A stretch of DNA of 64,000 bases from Dastarcus helophoroides (taxonomy: Eukaryota > Arthropoda > Insecta > Coleoptera > Bothrideridae), in assembly GCA_028583605.1 (NCBI GenBank), contig CM053331.1:17778857-17842856 (forward strand), given 5' to 3'. Position numbers and translations under genes: made by a program. Below, one piece after another: positions 21,329 through 34,949 of this stretch. A model generated the notes under the pieces. It searched no databases. It was not told the origin of the DNA and saw nothing but the letters and a program-made list of their open reading frames with translations. How positions within the stretch are numbered: position 1 is the first letter of the stretch; each line of letters starts with the position of its first letter.

Positions 21329-24300
21329 TCATCCAAGAACTTTACGCAATATATTTGCAGTGCCGTATAATGCTGTTTCTTGGATTATGTTTCTATTGAT
21401 GTTTCCAGGAATATCATTCACATTGTATATGAACCTCTTTGACACAGTACCCAAAGATCCTACAATTATGGGTATTATTTTTGTTCTTAATTTCCACATA
21501 CGTTGGATTTCTATTTCCAGATCTCTATATTTTATTATTTTCTCTACTTCTTTACTATCTACATTGCTATCAGCAGGGATTGCCACATCGACTATCAAAC
21601 AAGTGCCACTTTTCAGATCCTTGATGACTATGTCAGGTTTATTAGCATAAATGGTTCGATCAGTGTATATTTGTTGGTCGTATAACAACACAATATTGCC
21701 TTTCGACTGCGTAGGTTGAGACTCATGTTGATACCATTTAGCAGAAACTTCTATACCATAATTTCTGCTCACAGCCCAATGTATGTATGTGCATACTCTA
21801 TTGTGTCTTTTGACATATTATGTTTTGGCGAGCTGAGGGCATGCAGAGACTATATGTTCGATATGTTCTTTTTCTTGTTTGCAGATTCTACATGTGTCAT
21901 CAGTATTTATTTTCAATATTCTTTTGTCATAGTATTTGGTTCGTAAAGCTTGGTCTTGTGCAGCGGTTATAAAAGCCTGTTTCCCCTTTCATTTTGCCAT
22001 ACTTAAGCCATTCAAATGAGCCTTGTTGATTATGGTGGTCTTATGGATTATTTTTAAGAAGTTTCCATGTAGGGGCTTTTCTTTCCATTTTGTTTTATGT
22101 TCCTCTGTTATGGCTGCCTTTAAATATTTCTTTTGGTTTTTGATAGCTAATTCAGTTCTATTATTGCCTGGTGGCACAATTTCATAACTGGTCTGTATGT
22201 GGTTTGCCTCCGATATTATGTTTTTCTGGCTGGGCTTTAAGTTTTCAATTTTCTTAATTATATCTACTAGGCTGTCACCTTTCTTCTTTAAGATATATGT
22301 GGATAGTCCCAATATTGTTACTTTATATGCTGTTTCTACTTTACGAAGTCCTCTACCCCCCTCTAATCTAGGTAAGTAAAGTCTATCCACGTCTGCTCTG
22401 GGATGTAGTAACTTATACGTGGTCAGTAGCTTACTGGTCTTCCTGTCCAATTGCCTCTTTTGTCCAATTTATAATACCAAAACTATATTCCTAGTACGGG
22501 CATTGCTAGATTACCAATCGCTGTTATTTTATTTTTTCCTGTAAGTTCTGTGCCTAGTATTAACCTAATTCTTCGAACATACTCTTTTTTTTATCTTATC
22601 TTTCATCTCGCCATGTTCGATGTCACGGTTTTCTGTCACTCCTAGATATTTATATGCCTTTTCAGGTTCAAGGTTTTTAATTTCAATTTGTTTGTCCATC
22701 TGTAGGTTTTCTGTGTATTTAATCTGCCCTTTATGTATGACTACCTTGGCGCACTTGTCCAGTCCAAATTGCATATTGACATCTTCACTGAATTGTTTCA
22801 CAATGCCTAACATGTCATTAACTCCACCTTCATTGCAGCTGAAGAGTTTTAGATCATCCATGTATAGTAAATGGTGAACCGATGTTTTCTGTACTTTATA
22901 TCCGCGGTCACTTTCACGCAGCTCTCTTGATAAGGGTATGAAGCACATGCAGAACAAAAGGGGGGACAGCGAGTCACCTTGGAAGATTCCTCTGTTGATA
23001 TTTATGGTATTAGTTTCTATCACTCCTTGTTCTGTTGTCAATGTTGCTCTCGTATTCCATTGCTCCATAGCCGTTGTGCAGAAGTGGACTATTTCGGGAT
23101 CTAGATGATATATTTGCATAGCTTGTTTTATCCAACTGTGTGGAATGCTGTAGAACGCTTTTTTGTAGTTTATCCAAGCCATGGCCAATCCCCTTTTCTT
23201 TTCTTTACTGTCTTCCATAATTAGCTTATTTAATAACAGGTGCTCCTTGCATCCCAAAGAACCCCTGGAGCAAACTTTTTGCTCAGCTGGTAGAAGATTG
23301 TTATTTACTAGATGCTCATAAATTTTATCCGAGAATATTTTGGTGATGAGTTTATAGATAACTGATAAACATGTTATTGGTCGGTAACTATTCGCTTTGC
23401 ACGTGTCTTCTGTTTTTGGTAACAGAAAAGTAATACCATTCTGGGATCTGTTCTGGGTGTTTTTTGAGTTCATTTAACGCATAAGCGAATACCTTATGTG
23501 TAGTGTGAAATTTTTTTAACCAGAAGTTTGGTATTTTGTCCAAACCGGGCGCTTTCCAGTTAGCTGCATTTAATAAGGCCTTTTCTATGTCTCTGATGGT
23601 GATCTCTTCGTTTGAAATAAAAGGTACTTTCTGCGTAGATTTCTCTTCTCTTTTTATCCACTCTGCTTTTGAGTTGTGCCTTGCATTTGTTTCCCACTGA
23701 TCCTTCCAAAAGGCTTCTATTTCATTTTGTGATGGTGCTTTTGTGATCCCTGTACTTTTTGTTTTTAACTGTTGGTAGAACTTTTTTCCATTTTCTTCAA
23801 AAAGTTTGTTTTGTTGATAAAAGTCATTTCTCTTTTGATATCTTCTTATTCGCTGTGCATATGCAAGCACCTTTTCTTTTAACATCTCCTCTACTTTCTG
23901 ATAGCTGGAGTTATTAGAGATTTCATATTTAATTTTCAAGGAATTTATTTGATGCTGTACCCTTTTAGAATGTGTTTTGTCAGATTTCCCCTCAGCTAAT
24001 AAGGATAATTCTTTTCGTAATTCTTCTATTCTTTTCTGTATTCTCAGTTTCTATCTGGGGCTTTTATGTTGCTTGTTTCTTGTTGTGTTATCCCTTATTT
24101 TGATTAACTTTCTTGTGATAACTAACGCGCTAGAGTATACCAAGTTGTTTAGTTCAGTGATGTCTTTTGTCTGACTTCGTCCGATATATTCTTGTATGAT
24201 GTCATTAGCTTTTAATATCATTTGTTTGGCTTTATTTGTTTCTTTGATTTTCGGAAATCTGCTTCTCTCTGTCATGCTAACTATCTTACTGTTTTCAAGT

Positions 24301-24830
24301 TCACTGTATATTTTAATTTTTAATTCTAAATCTAAATTTTCTACGGTGGTCTGCTCTGCATTACTATTGGTATTTTCTAAGTCTAGAGATCCTTTTTCTT
24401 TGCCGGTAGTATTATTTTCACTTGAAATTGTCGTGTTTATTTGTTCTCCGCTATTGTTGTTGAAATTTTGATCTTCTTGAATGTCTTGGGTATTTGTGTG
24501 GGTTATTTGGTCCAACTGTTCTGCTGGTGTCTGTTGGTTGGTTATTGATTTTCTTACTGAGTTTTGTATTACATCCAGTTCACTTTGTGTTAATTTTTTA
24601 TTGTTTATGATGTACCTTCTTTGTGTTGCTAGGCTTTTAGAAGATATGTTTGGTCTTGTGTTTGGGTTTCTGTCCCTCCAAAGTTCAAATACGTTCCTTT
24701 CTGTAGCAGTTTGTTTCTCCTGCATGTAGTAGTAACACCATATTATCTCCACATATGCTTTCTTGCTCCAACGGAGTCTGTTAGCATTATTTTCTCCAAT
24801 ATTGGTTTCATCTGTATTTTGATGTTGTGT
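21329..24830 (-). pseudogene. Dong/R4-like polyprotein (RT, CCHC, restriction-like endonuclease), broken
   Basis: Five overlapping or adjacent open pieces (24051-24752, 23388-23939, 22565-23473, 21989-22450, 21329-21772) form one protein of roughly 1,100 residues. The RT begins near 23600 (NWKAPGLDKIPNFWLKKFH), then SYRPITCLSVIYKLI. Motif A reads AWINYKKAFYSIPHSWI, where DYKKAFDS is expected, so the catalytic Asp is replaced. Motif B is FQGDSLSPLLF. Motif C keeps YMDD (HHLLYMDDLKLFSC). AYKYLGV marks the thumb. About 21860-21930 reads CRICKQEKEHIEHIVSAC (CX2CX8HX4C). The nuclease shows ANKPDIVIKDLKSGTCLIVD, the PD..D pattern, and IIKYRDLEIEIQRMWKL near 21480-21650. An active protein would nick DNA and prime reverse transcription on it. 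Frameshifts and the motif A change make this copy inactive. Confidence 0.85.
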
Positions 24831-25177
24831 GAAATCACTGGTTCAATTTGAGTTTCCTCGTGACAGTGTTTTCTGTTGGTGTATGTCTTAGCGAAGATGC
24901 TTGTTCACTGTTTACACAGTTTTCCTTGTTTTGTTTTGTTTTATTTCTTGTTATCATCGTGGTTCCACGAGTAGCTAGGGTGTGTTCGGTCCACCATGGC
25001 AGAGCCCCGCATTACCATGGTAAGGCGGCTTATCTACAACCAAGTTGCGCCTGTTGCTCGGAGGGCTCCGTACATAACTGTTTGACCCAACAGCCATTCA
25101 TCTCTTCTGCACGGGTCGCGTAACACATTGAGATTGGGGTTATTTTTTCGGGGTTTTCTCGTCTACGCTCAGGGCCG

Positions 25178-25231
25178 TGGTGGCGCTACTCACCATGGTA
25201 AGATGCTTACGCTCCTTACCCCCTTGCGGGG
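25178..25231 (-). promoter_or_regulatory. Hairpin cluster at the 5' terminus of Dong copy A
   Basis: Immediately inside the TTA tract the minus strand can fold into three consecutive hairpins. CCCC-GCAA-GGGG is at 25220-25231. A stem GGTAAG/CTTACC with an inner GC pair closing loop GTAA is at 25197-25220. TGGTG/CACCA is at 25178-25195. Two of the loops are GNRA-type. Related elements (R2 and others) are known to carry self-cleaving HDV-like ribozymes at their 5' ends. Whether this is one is unproven, and I did not find the full pseudoknot. Confidence 0.4.
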
Positions 25232-25233
25232 TG

Positions 25234-26360
<1,127 letters not shown>

Positions 26361-26446
26361 GACTTACCTTTCACAATAATAAAACACGTATATTTTTTAA
26401 ACACGTAAAATTTTCTCTTTTAATTTAAAATTATTTCCACAAAATT

Positions 26447-26715
26447 AAAAATCAGGGGTTGATCGATAAGGGTGAAAATTTAGAATTGTATGTATTTTTC
26501 AATGCTGAATCATGAAAAAATAAAAACAAAAAATTTTGCGAAAAAAAAAAAAATTTGGGTTGGACCACCCTTAACATTTAGGGGTATGAAAAATAGATGT
26601 TGGCCGATTCTTACACCTACCCGATAAGCACACAACATTTCATCAAAATCGGTCCAGCCGTTTCGGAGGAGTTTGGTAACAAACACCACGACCGAGAATT
26701 TTATATATTAGAGAA
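26447..26715 (+). repeat. Dispersed insect repeat R, 3' part
   Basis: Opens with the same block as 20575-20619 (ATCAGGGGTTGATCGATAAG, GGTGAAAATTTAGAATTGTA). It continues through GGGTTGGACCACCCTTAACA, ATCGGTCCAGCCGTTTCGG and GTAACAAACACCACGACC, and ends ATTTTATATATTAGAGA. This ending is, from memory, typical of an abundant insect interspersed repeat. Together with 20543-20640 it represents both ends of that repeat, displaced by 5.8 kb. Confidence 0.65.
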
Positions 26716-27946
26716 GATAAAGAAAGACTCGCCAAATTAGAATTGTTTAAAAGGAGTTAAGTAAATCATTAAAAATAATGCACGATACCATTATTTATAT
26801 GTTTGTAGGTTAAGAAATATTAAAAGTTATTTTTTTAGTTTTTAATTCTTCAAAATTCATTATGATGATATTATTAATTTATTTGGTTAAATAAGTTGTA
26901 TTTTTTGACCTTTAGTAATATTTTTTAAGAATTATCTTTATTTTACATTAAACAGAAAATGTACAATTACAGTGCATTTTTTTGCACAATGGAGGTCGTT
27001 TTTCCTGTATTAATGTAAACTTACTATTAGTGGTAAATTTACGTACCATTTGCACTGTAAACGAATTGCCATGCTAAATGAACGAAAAGTTTTTTCAAGT
27101 GTAGAAAGCAAATGATATTTACTGGAATAACGCTAAATGGTTATTTCATTTTAGTATAACATGCAGACAAGCATTTTTTAACAAACTTACCAAGACCTTA
27201 TTCCTTATGTAAATAAAGCTTACCTAAAAAAGATGGTTTAAATTAGTAAGTTGTATACACACTATCATGTGCAAAATCTACTCCATCCATTATAATAACT
27301 GTTTATATTTCATGTTTCGTTGATTTGGAAAATTGTTATCTATAATGTTATGCAACCGATGATTTACGAGAACGTATAAAGTGTGTTTGTCAAAATTATT
27401 ATACATATATTATACATATAACTGTTTGAGTTTTCAATTTTGATCAACAAAAGCCTTATCGTGTTAGTTCTTCAAAGTTATCTAGTTTGTTTGAATTTTA
27501 AATTCTGACAGTATCTATGTTCCATGCAGTTGTTAGCTATGTGACGACAAACTCTCGATTGGTAACAATAATTGTTCTTTGGCAGAGGGTTGGTCCCGTG
27601 AAGACGCAATGTGTTTGTATTCTTTATAGGAAATTTTTCCAATAGAGAGAAACCCTGACAGAGTCTGTTAGTCCCTATGATATTTTAGAAATTAGTGCAG
27701 AATCCTGTAGGATTTTACGGGTTGCAGAAAACCTTGGAAACTCCAAGTTACTTAAACATCCTTTCGTTAATGAGTTCGACAAAGTTGGTCGGCTTCTGTA
27801 AGTAAATAAGAAAATAAGTAAATATTTTATTTAGTAAATAATGTAATACGTTACCCATGAATTGAATTGTATGAAAATATATAAGAATAGTTTTACATGT
27901 TTATTGTCTACAAATTTATATTCAAATAATTTCTGTAAAAACATTG
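26716..27946. other. No gene recognised
   Basis: AT-rich DNA without domains or obvious repeats. Confidence 0.45.
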
Positions 27947-27948
27947 TA

Positions 27949-28737
27949 CAGGGTGAGCGAATTTCAATGTCTCAGTTCAGATATAAAAAATCTGAAAAAG
28001 GATCCTAATTGGTAAGTAAGGTTAATTTTTAGCCAAGTATGTATATTTTTTCATATTTGGAAACCAAAATAATAACGTAATTATTTTTTTTTTCTTTAGA
28101 AACATACCTCTATTTTTGCACATTTAAAACGAGCTATTTGATTTAATCAAATTTTGCTAATAAAAAAATCTTTTTCCGTTAAAAACTTTTAATAACATGT
28201 ATTGAAAAAAAATATTATTAAAATTCGCAATCGTTACGATTTAATCGAACCGCCTTTGGAAACAAATATATTAAATATTTTCAGGCTTGAAATAACATGT
28301 GCGGGATATATCAAAGCGTATTCAACTGCTCTTGTAGGGTCCTTTTAAGAGTCCCCATAAACTAATAAATATTATGTCGATTGCGAGAAAATTTTTCAAA
28401 GTTAAATGGCAACAAAAAATGTTTGTTAACCATTAGTTTAATTTTTGACAGATGGCAGGTGCTTTGATTTTTGAGTTCCTTTCCAAAATCTATTTATTTA
28501 AATCGTAGTAGTTACGAATTTTTGATAATCCTTTTTTTACAATAAAATTGTTTATAACATTTTAATCGAGAACGATAAATTTTTTTAATTACAAAATTTG
28601 TCCTTAAATATGCAAAATACAGGTATGTTTTTGAACAAATGTGTAATAACGTCATTACTTCAGTTTCCAAATATGGAGAAATATGCAAATTTAAGTTTAT
28701 ATGTCTTGCAAAGATATTGTCGTAAAAGTTGACCTTG
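27949..28737. mobile_element. Palindromic TA-flanked element, 789 bp
   Basis: The ends read TA-CAGGGTGAGCG on the left and GTTGACCTTG-TA on the right, inverted and flanked by TA. Inside, 28048-28160 (CATATTTGGAAACC, AATAACGTAATTAT, AAACATACCTCTATTTTTGC) is mirrored by 28610-28690 (GCAAAATACAGGTATG, TTTCCAAATATGGAG). The arms are diverged. No coding capacity beyond short chance frames. Probably a non-autonomous Tc1/mariner-type foldback. Confidence 0.65.
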
Positions 28738-28839
28738 TACATCCATATTACGATATAGTATTCAAAATATGGTTTCCATCTAAGTTATTTGTTATTAGAA
28801 TCAATGCTTATAATTACAGTCTTAATACTACCTATACAG

Positions 28840-29400
28840 TCTGTCCCACTAAAACAAAGTACTCATTCAAAAAATTTGAAAACTTAACAACTTGGCAAAT
28901 TCGACAAGGTCAACAAAACTAAAATATTCGCAAAGTGTAGTACTTCCATATCGGAAGTTGACAGCAACTTCGTTATTTTAAATGAGACCCCCTATATATT
29001 TTTGAAATTTTGGATTTTATTTGATATTCCAAGGCCACTTTGGGTAACGAACATTGTTTCTAAAATTTAAAGTTTTTGAGATAACTGGATTTTTTTAAAA
29101 AATTTGACAGATACAAGGTGTCACTAAATTTTTTGTATCTTTTTCCAGAAACCAGATATTTATTTCACACTTGCTACGTGAGTAAAAAACACATAAAGCT
29201 ATCTCGCACAACTTTCATAAATAAAAAAACGTTATACCGAGTTGTAAATTCATGCCTGAAACTTTTGGTAAATACTTATTTACATAATTTCATCTTTATT
29301 TTTTATATAAACTTTGGGCATTGTTATATGCATTTTTCCTTTTAATGAATTCAATAACCTCATCCACATTTCCTATCACTAGCCGCGGGTCTAGAGTCTA
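28840..29400. other. Repeat shreds, no gene
   Basis: TTTAAATGAGACCCCCTATA near 28978 belongs to the same old family as shreds at 17.5, 43.0 and 60.8 kb. The 75-codon plus frame at 29118-29345 shows no domain. Confidence 0.4.
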
Positions 29401-29402
29401 AA

Positions 29403-30267
29403 TTAAGATTGAGTTTTTTTATTTGCCTTCACATACTTTATACGTTTCGGTATTTCATTGCTACAATTAACAGCACAAAATATACATGTAACATTTTCAT
29501 TGCAGTATTTTGCCTCCTGACCATATCCCGCACATTTAAAACATCTTACGCTAAAGTGTTTAAATATCCCACAATTCCCCTATCCTACATGAAGAATTTG
29601 CTCATCTTTGGATATTAAAAATATAAAAGTATTTGGATCTGTTTTAATAATTATATTAAAATTTACTTTATTAATTTTGGTACAGGAAATAGCTTCAAAT
29701 TTAAAATGATCTACTTTGGGAATTTTGTTTTTAATAATTTTTTCAGTTCTTTCATTTTTGTTATTCTTGAACTCCTCTTCATCTGTTTCAACCAGAATGA
29801 CCTTTGACTTAACCCTTTTTGGTATACTTCTACTTTGTACTCTTTTCTCATTTTGTGTTCAATATTTTTTCTTCGCGTGTTTAAGGCACTGAGTCAGAGC
29901 GTTTTACTGTAACACCACCTTCTCGTTTCCTGTTACTCCCACTTGCAATTCTGTTGGATTTATATTTCTCCCTAGATCTTTTTTTAACTTTCTTTAATTC
30001 TTGAGTGTTTTTCGGCTTTATTACGAAAATATATTCAGATTGCTTGATATCTTCTGAATGCATCGGCATAGGTTTCTCATTAGATGTCCCCATTGGTTTC
30101 AGTTCCCTTATCTTATTTTGTATATCATCTATCTGTTGGCTTTGTTTATCAATAATCTCATTAGACATATCCAGTTTCTTCTTTATTTTCTTTAGAATTT
30201 CTTTAACACCCGTGCATTCACACGTCGCTGCTTGCTCACTAGCTTTTGGTCCTCTTGTCCCCTTCAT
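29403..30267 (-). pseudogene. Gag-like ORF1 of a non-LTR retrotransposon, broken
   Basis: The likely start is the Met at 30265-30267 (MKGTRGPKASEQAATCECTG). A coiled-coil-like lysine-rich stretch follows (VKEILKKIKKKLDMSNEIID, then QSQQIDDIQNKIRELKP) and a basic tail (KKRSREKYKSNRIASGSNRK) ends at a stop at 29881. Continuing across that stop, the strand reads KKFNNNKNERTEKII-like basic sequence, then VDHFKFEAISCTKINKVNF and KTDPNTFIF. It ends with a zinc knuckle RCFKCAGYGQEAKYCNENVT and CIFCA, where the knuckle His is Gln. This matches the ORF1 (gag-like, RNA-binding) layout of jockey/I-type LINEs. The EN/RT ORF2 that should follow below 29.4 kb is not seen, so this is a fragment. Confidence 0.65.
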
Positions 30268-30329
30268 TATTTCTTTTGAAAAGTTCTCTGGTACAGCCAC
30301 TCACCTAACACCGGTACATACTTATGTTT

Positions 30330-33300
30330 AATTTCACATCGTCCCAAAAACTCAGAAATCATAGTAACTTTTCCTCAGCGTGGCATCGTCGCATTTGTTA
30401 TGCTTCAGTTTCCGGGTGATTTTAAATGTCAACCTCGTGTTTACATTTTTTCATGTATTGTTTATTTTAACACGTAATTTCCGATAGATTATAGTAACAC
30501 TGCACTAGTTAGTCACTCTCTTTTTACTGTTATTAAATATCAAATTTGAAATTATTTTGATACTTGGATATTTACTGATAATTGACAGGGCATTCTTGCA
30601 CGCTCTGTTGCCGATAAATGTGGAATTATTATGATAAATTTCGTTATTAATGTTTTGATTTTGAAAAGAAAGATTACTTGAATAAAGGAGTTGTCATTTT
30701 TTTTCGAGTTTTGAGGAGGTTTACTCAATAGAAGCAGCCTACCAAGTTAATTTTCGATGTCTTATGATATGCATTTGCGTCCTCATAACTCCGTTATTAC
30801 TCATCTCAGCAAAAAATTTATAATAACCATTTTTATTCTAAATTTCATTATGTGATTACTGTGATAAAATTCAAAAACGCAATGTTCGATCGTTTCTTTG
30901 GTATAACCATACCAATCAGCATTAAAAATACACACCTTTGCTAATCTGACCGAAGTTGTATCTTTAATAATAAGAAAGTTAGTAAGAGTGCCGATTTCAT
31001 TTTGAACGCTCTGCATTTGTATGGAAACCGCACACTGCTTGTGTGCTAAAAGATGCGGTCAATACAAAAATCGTGAGTTTTATAATATTTAAAGATATTT
31101 CCAAAATTTCTATTGTTGTTACTAAGAATTTGAAAAAGGTAACTCTTTGACACTACTTAATTTATTGTAATAATGCTATCTGCTATAGAAGATTAGAAAA
31201 AAATGTTGACGTGTATATTTTAAGTAATTGATACTTTAACACAGTGCAGATGCATTAAAAGATATCTTTTGCTAGAAAAATTATATTTACATGGGATAAA
31301 GTGAAATTAAATAAGTAAACAAGTGGTCCTGAAATGTGTGTTTACCTGCATAAAACGATGTAAATATTTTCCGACGTTCTTTTAATTCACCGCCGCTGTA
31401 AAAGCAGAGATATTCATTCTTTGCTAGCGCAGTGAATACAGGACTAAATAAGGTCTAATAACAAGTGATAGGTAAATGGTGATAGATAGGTAGTAGCACC
31501 GAAGTTGATAATGAAAAATTGAAATGACGCTAGTGCTGCTGCAGTCCCGATACCAATATCGGGAAGTGCTTTATCCTTACCCTGTTCCAGTTTGCGATTT
31601 CACTTTGCTGCTTTTGAGGCGAAAACGACCAACGACTACCATAAATAATGCTACATTGTTGCTAGGTGCTTAACAGTAAATTTTTGTTTGCCCACTTTCA
31701 CACCCCTTTTAACGCTATATTACAAGAAACTCCAAGTTCGGGACGTCGATAAATAAAATTAGAGCTCTATTACATTGTAAGCTCTTGATTTGATATTTCA
31801 CCTTGAAAGCACGAAATAGTGATATTAAATGAATTGCCTTTATCTTAAACAAATTCATTTAAAAAATATGCTAAGCGTTTTTTTTTGAGGTAATTCTTGA
31901 TCAGTGTCATATTTTTAAAATTCTGAAATAATGAGTCTTGCAAAAATCTATTCAAATATCTAGACCTTGATTCATACATAGAAGGAATTAAGGTCTTTTG
32001 CTGTGATATTCAAAGTAACATTTTTTAAATATAATAAGATTAAGTATTAGATATAATTTGCACCGAAATCTGCAATTTTATTAGGTAATTTTTTAATTTA
32101 CTATTTTTGCAATATTTTTTTTAATTTTATGCCAATGAATTGTTTGAGTGATATTTAGAAAACTCAGTTTTCTAGTTTACACCACTAAAACATTGGAATT
32201 GTAAGAGTATGTGAGTTTTTAAACTCTACACATTGTGTTCAAGATAAGGAGGGCTAGAATGGGCATCTCGGAAATGAGAAAAGTTACGCATGCAGAGTGA
32301 GTTAATTTGAGCAATTTTTGGCTAAAACTAAGAAGGACTGAATTTGTTCTGCTTAAGGAAAACAGCCAAATTAGCGGTCAATTGGGAAGAATAATGCTTA
32401 TTGTTAAAGAAACAGTTGACAATAATTTACATATATTTCCTTTGGAACGAAGAGGTATTTAAGTACAATAGCTGCAAAGTGAGATTGCAGTATAGTTGCG
32501 GTTGCCGTATAATTTGATAATTTGAAAAATTAACCATGTCACATATAGAAGCTAGGTATCTTATTTTAGATCAAAACTTCACTTTAGAAAATAACATGCG
32601 GCTTGTGAATTAAAATCTGTCAATTCTGTCATAGGATAAAAGGTATCAGACATCCATGCGGTAAAGTCAGCAAAATTAATATCTTTATTTTATTTCATAT
32701 TTACTTTAAAAAATGTTAGCCTTGCCGTATGTTTTTCATATTAAATAAAGTATGGACTTTGATGTTCTACAAATTTTGGTTGCTGTTAGGTGCACTTTTT
32801 TTCACCACAACGTTTTAAAAGTAATAATTACAGACCGGATTTAAGGCACAATCAAATAAGGTAATAAGGTGAGCAAAATATAAATTAGGCAAAACCAAAT
32901 ACTTACAAAAAGCCACCAAAAAGTCTAAAATCTGTAAAAAAGGCATTGAAAGGCCAAAATATCCATTAACAAAAAAAAAACATTTATTGACAATTTTGAA
33001 CACTACTTTTTTCCAAATATAAATTAAATATCTTTCTATATTTTCTACCGTCAAATTTTTGCGTTTTCAGGGAGTAAATACTTTTAATTAAAAAAGATTT
33101 TCTCTTTGTAAATAGACAATGTCCAAATTTCATCATTCGGTAACGAGCTATTGCTTTCACCATTATCGTGAACATAGCCAAAGTCTTTAATTTTACGTAC
33201 ATCTTCTTTAATGTTACCTATTTTTGGGTGAAAAATATAATGTAGCATATTATTTTGACGATAAAAAGAATAACGTGCGTAATGGCATATTTTTAAATAG

Positions 33301-34770
33301 GTTTTCCTCCGAATATTTTTGCACCAAAAGAGTTACGAAAATTGAAAATACTTAATTTATCTAGGGTTCTAGTGAAAATATTTACACTAGATTTTACAAT
33401 GAAATTTTTGAAAGAGATTGTCTGATAGATTTGTTTCTGTTACCATTATTATTGTTCTCTATTATTTTGTTTTTATTAATGGCGAATGTGAAATGTGATG
33501 CTAAGTAAAACGAGGTTTTTTGCGTTTAATTGAAACAAACACAATGTATTTACTGAAGAAATGTTTGCTGTGATATAATTTAAATTATTACAAAAAGTTT
33601 TTCAACACCTACAATTACACAGTTTTCCTAAACTAAGGGTTTAGTTAAAAGACTTTGTCTTTATAGAGCCATTTTTCACACACAAGTGAACTTAAGCAAA
33701 GCAGTTCAAAGATAAATTAGAAAAAGAATATCTTACGGATAATTCTATCATTTTATCAGAACATCGGTTTTTACTTAGAAATTAAGATAAATAAACAACG
33801 TATAATTCAATTGTCCTGCGCCACAAGAGCAGGCAAAATTTTAAAGGAGCTGGGTGGGTCATTAGAGTATTTGTTATTAAATTACACTTCTTGGAAATTT
33901 ATGCTTGAAGTTTTTTCTTGCTATTTTAATAAATTAAATTTCCATTTTATTGCTTTGTTTTATCAAATTCTTTAGAAGTGTATTACAATGTACTTGGAAA
34001 AAACCATAGGAAACGATAAAATGGTACGAAAATTTTTGAAAATATGTCCAAATCATGCATAACAAGCAAAATTGGAATTAGGCAATAAACGCATAAAAAA
34101 CGCCGAAAAAGGTAAAAAAGTAGGTTCAAGGCTTTTACCAAAAATCCGGCCTCTAGTAATAATGCAGATGAAAAAACTTCTACTTTAGGAGTCAAAGGCT
34201 GATTAAACTTGACTCATATAAATTCAAACTCTTTAAAATCACTCCATTTTTTCAAAAAAATAATCGATTTACCAATTTTATATTACTTTTAGATTGCATT
34301 ATCTGAGAAATATTTTTTCAAATTAATTAGAATTTTAACCCATGATACCCTAATTCCTTGTTCATATTTTTTTCAATATTTTTTTTAATGACCTTCTATT
34401 ATTAAACAAGTTTCACAATTTTCAAAGATTTTACCAAAAATTATTTATTTCGACTCGCTCTGTAATGCGGTTAAATAGACAGAAATTTGCACCTAACAAA
34501 CTGACGTTCACAAATATTTGATATTAATGTTTTTTTTTATTTTCAGGGATTTTATAAAAGTAAAAATTTTTAAGTTCCTTATTTATTTGCCGTTAATATT
34601 ACTGATAGAGCAAGTCTGATGGAACTTTTTCATTAGAACTGTTAATAAGCTTATAAGCTTAAATAGAAAGTTACCAGTTTTTTTTTACGATTTATTTTTG
34701 GGCAACTATTAATAAATTCGTTGTTATGAATATCGTCCTGATTTTTCTGAAACTGTTTGTAGTAACTTTT
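30330..34770. other. No gene recognised
   Basis: Long anonymous AT-rich stretch. One short hairpin, CCCGATACCAATATCGGG near 31546, is visible. Open frames at 30801-31016, 32815-33202 and 33983-34195 overlap each other or lack any domain. Nothing I can support as coding. Confidence 0.45.
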
Positions 34771-34774
34771 TTCA

Positions 34775-34900
34775 TTGTGGTACTTTACGGACTTGATCTC
34801 CCTGAGATACCTTGATGTGCGACCAACGGCGTGGCAGACCGCGAACGCCAGACGTTGCTTCGCGTGGCAAAGAAATTATACATTTATTATGGTATACTGT
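34775..34900. repeat. GC-rich block, possible SINE-like fragment
   Basis: A sharp rise in GC (TGCGACCAACGGCGTGGCAG, GCGAACGCCAGACGTTGC) inside AT-rich DNA. On the minus strand GAAGCAACGTCTGGCG is reminiscent of the 5S rRNA internal box region (GAAGTTAAGCAACGTCGGGC), which is the head of 5S-derived SINEs. The rest does not follow 5S. Both strands stay open for about 70 codons, probably by chance. Next to it, 34919-34948 has a small tandem copy of TTACACTTACATTC. Confidence 0.25.
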
Positions 34901-34949
34901 CCCTCTTCTATGCTTCCCTCTTACACTTACATTCTTACACTTACATTCA

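Larger units (their letters stand above)
21253..25233 (-). mobile_element. Dong/R4-like non-LTR retrotransposon, near full length (copy A)
   Basis: About 4.0 kb, minus strand, bounded on both sides by TTA microsatellite. The 5' leader (about 25233-24830) is GC-richer and hairpin-rich. A single long coding region runs from about 24830 to 21329 with frameshifts, followed by a short 3' UTR of about 75 bases. The protein order is an N-terminal region, reverse transcriptase, a CCHC zinc knuckle and a C-terminal restriction-like endonuclease, the architecture of the R2/R4/Dong group rather than of EN-type LINEs. Insertion into TAA repeats agrees with what I recall of Dong-type elements. It is dead (see the coding entry). 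Confidence 0.85.

Noticed and set aside
21360..24729. Many plus-strand open frames of 60-96 codons
   Set aside because: They are antisense shadows of the minus-strand Dong-like coding region and carry no domains.
33983..34195. Hydrophobic 70-codon minus frame as a membrane protein
   Set aside because: No conserved motif; AT-rich codons alone give hydrophobic residues.
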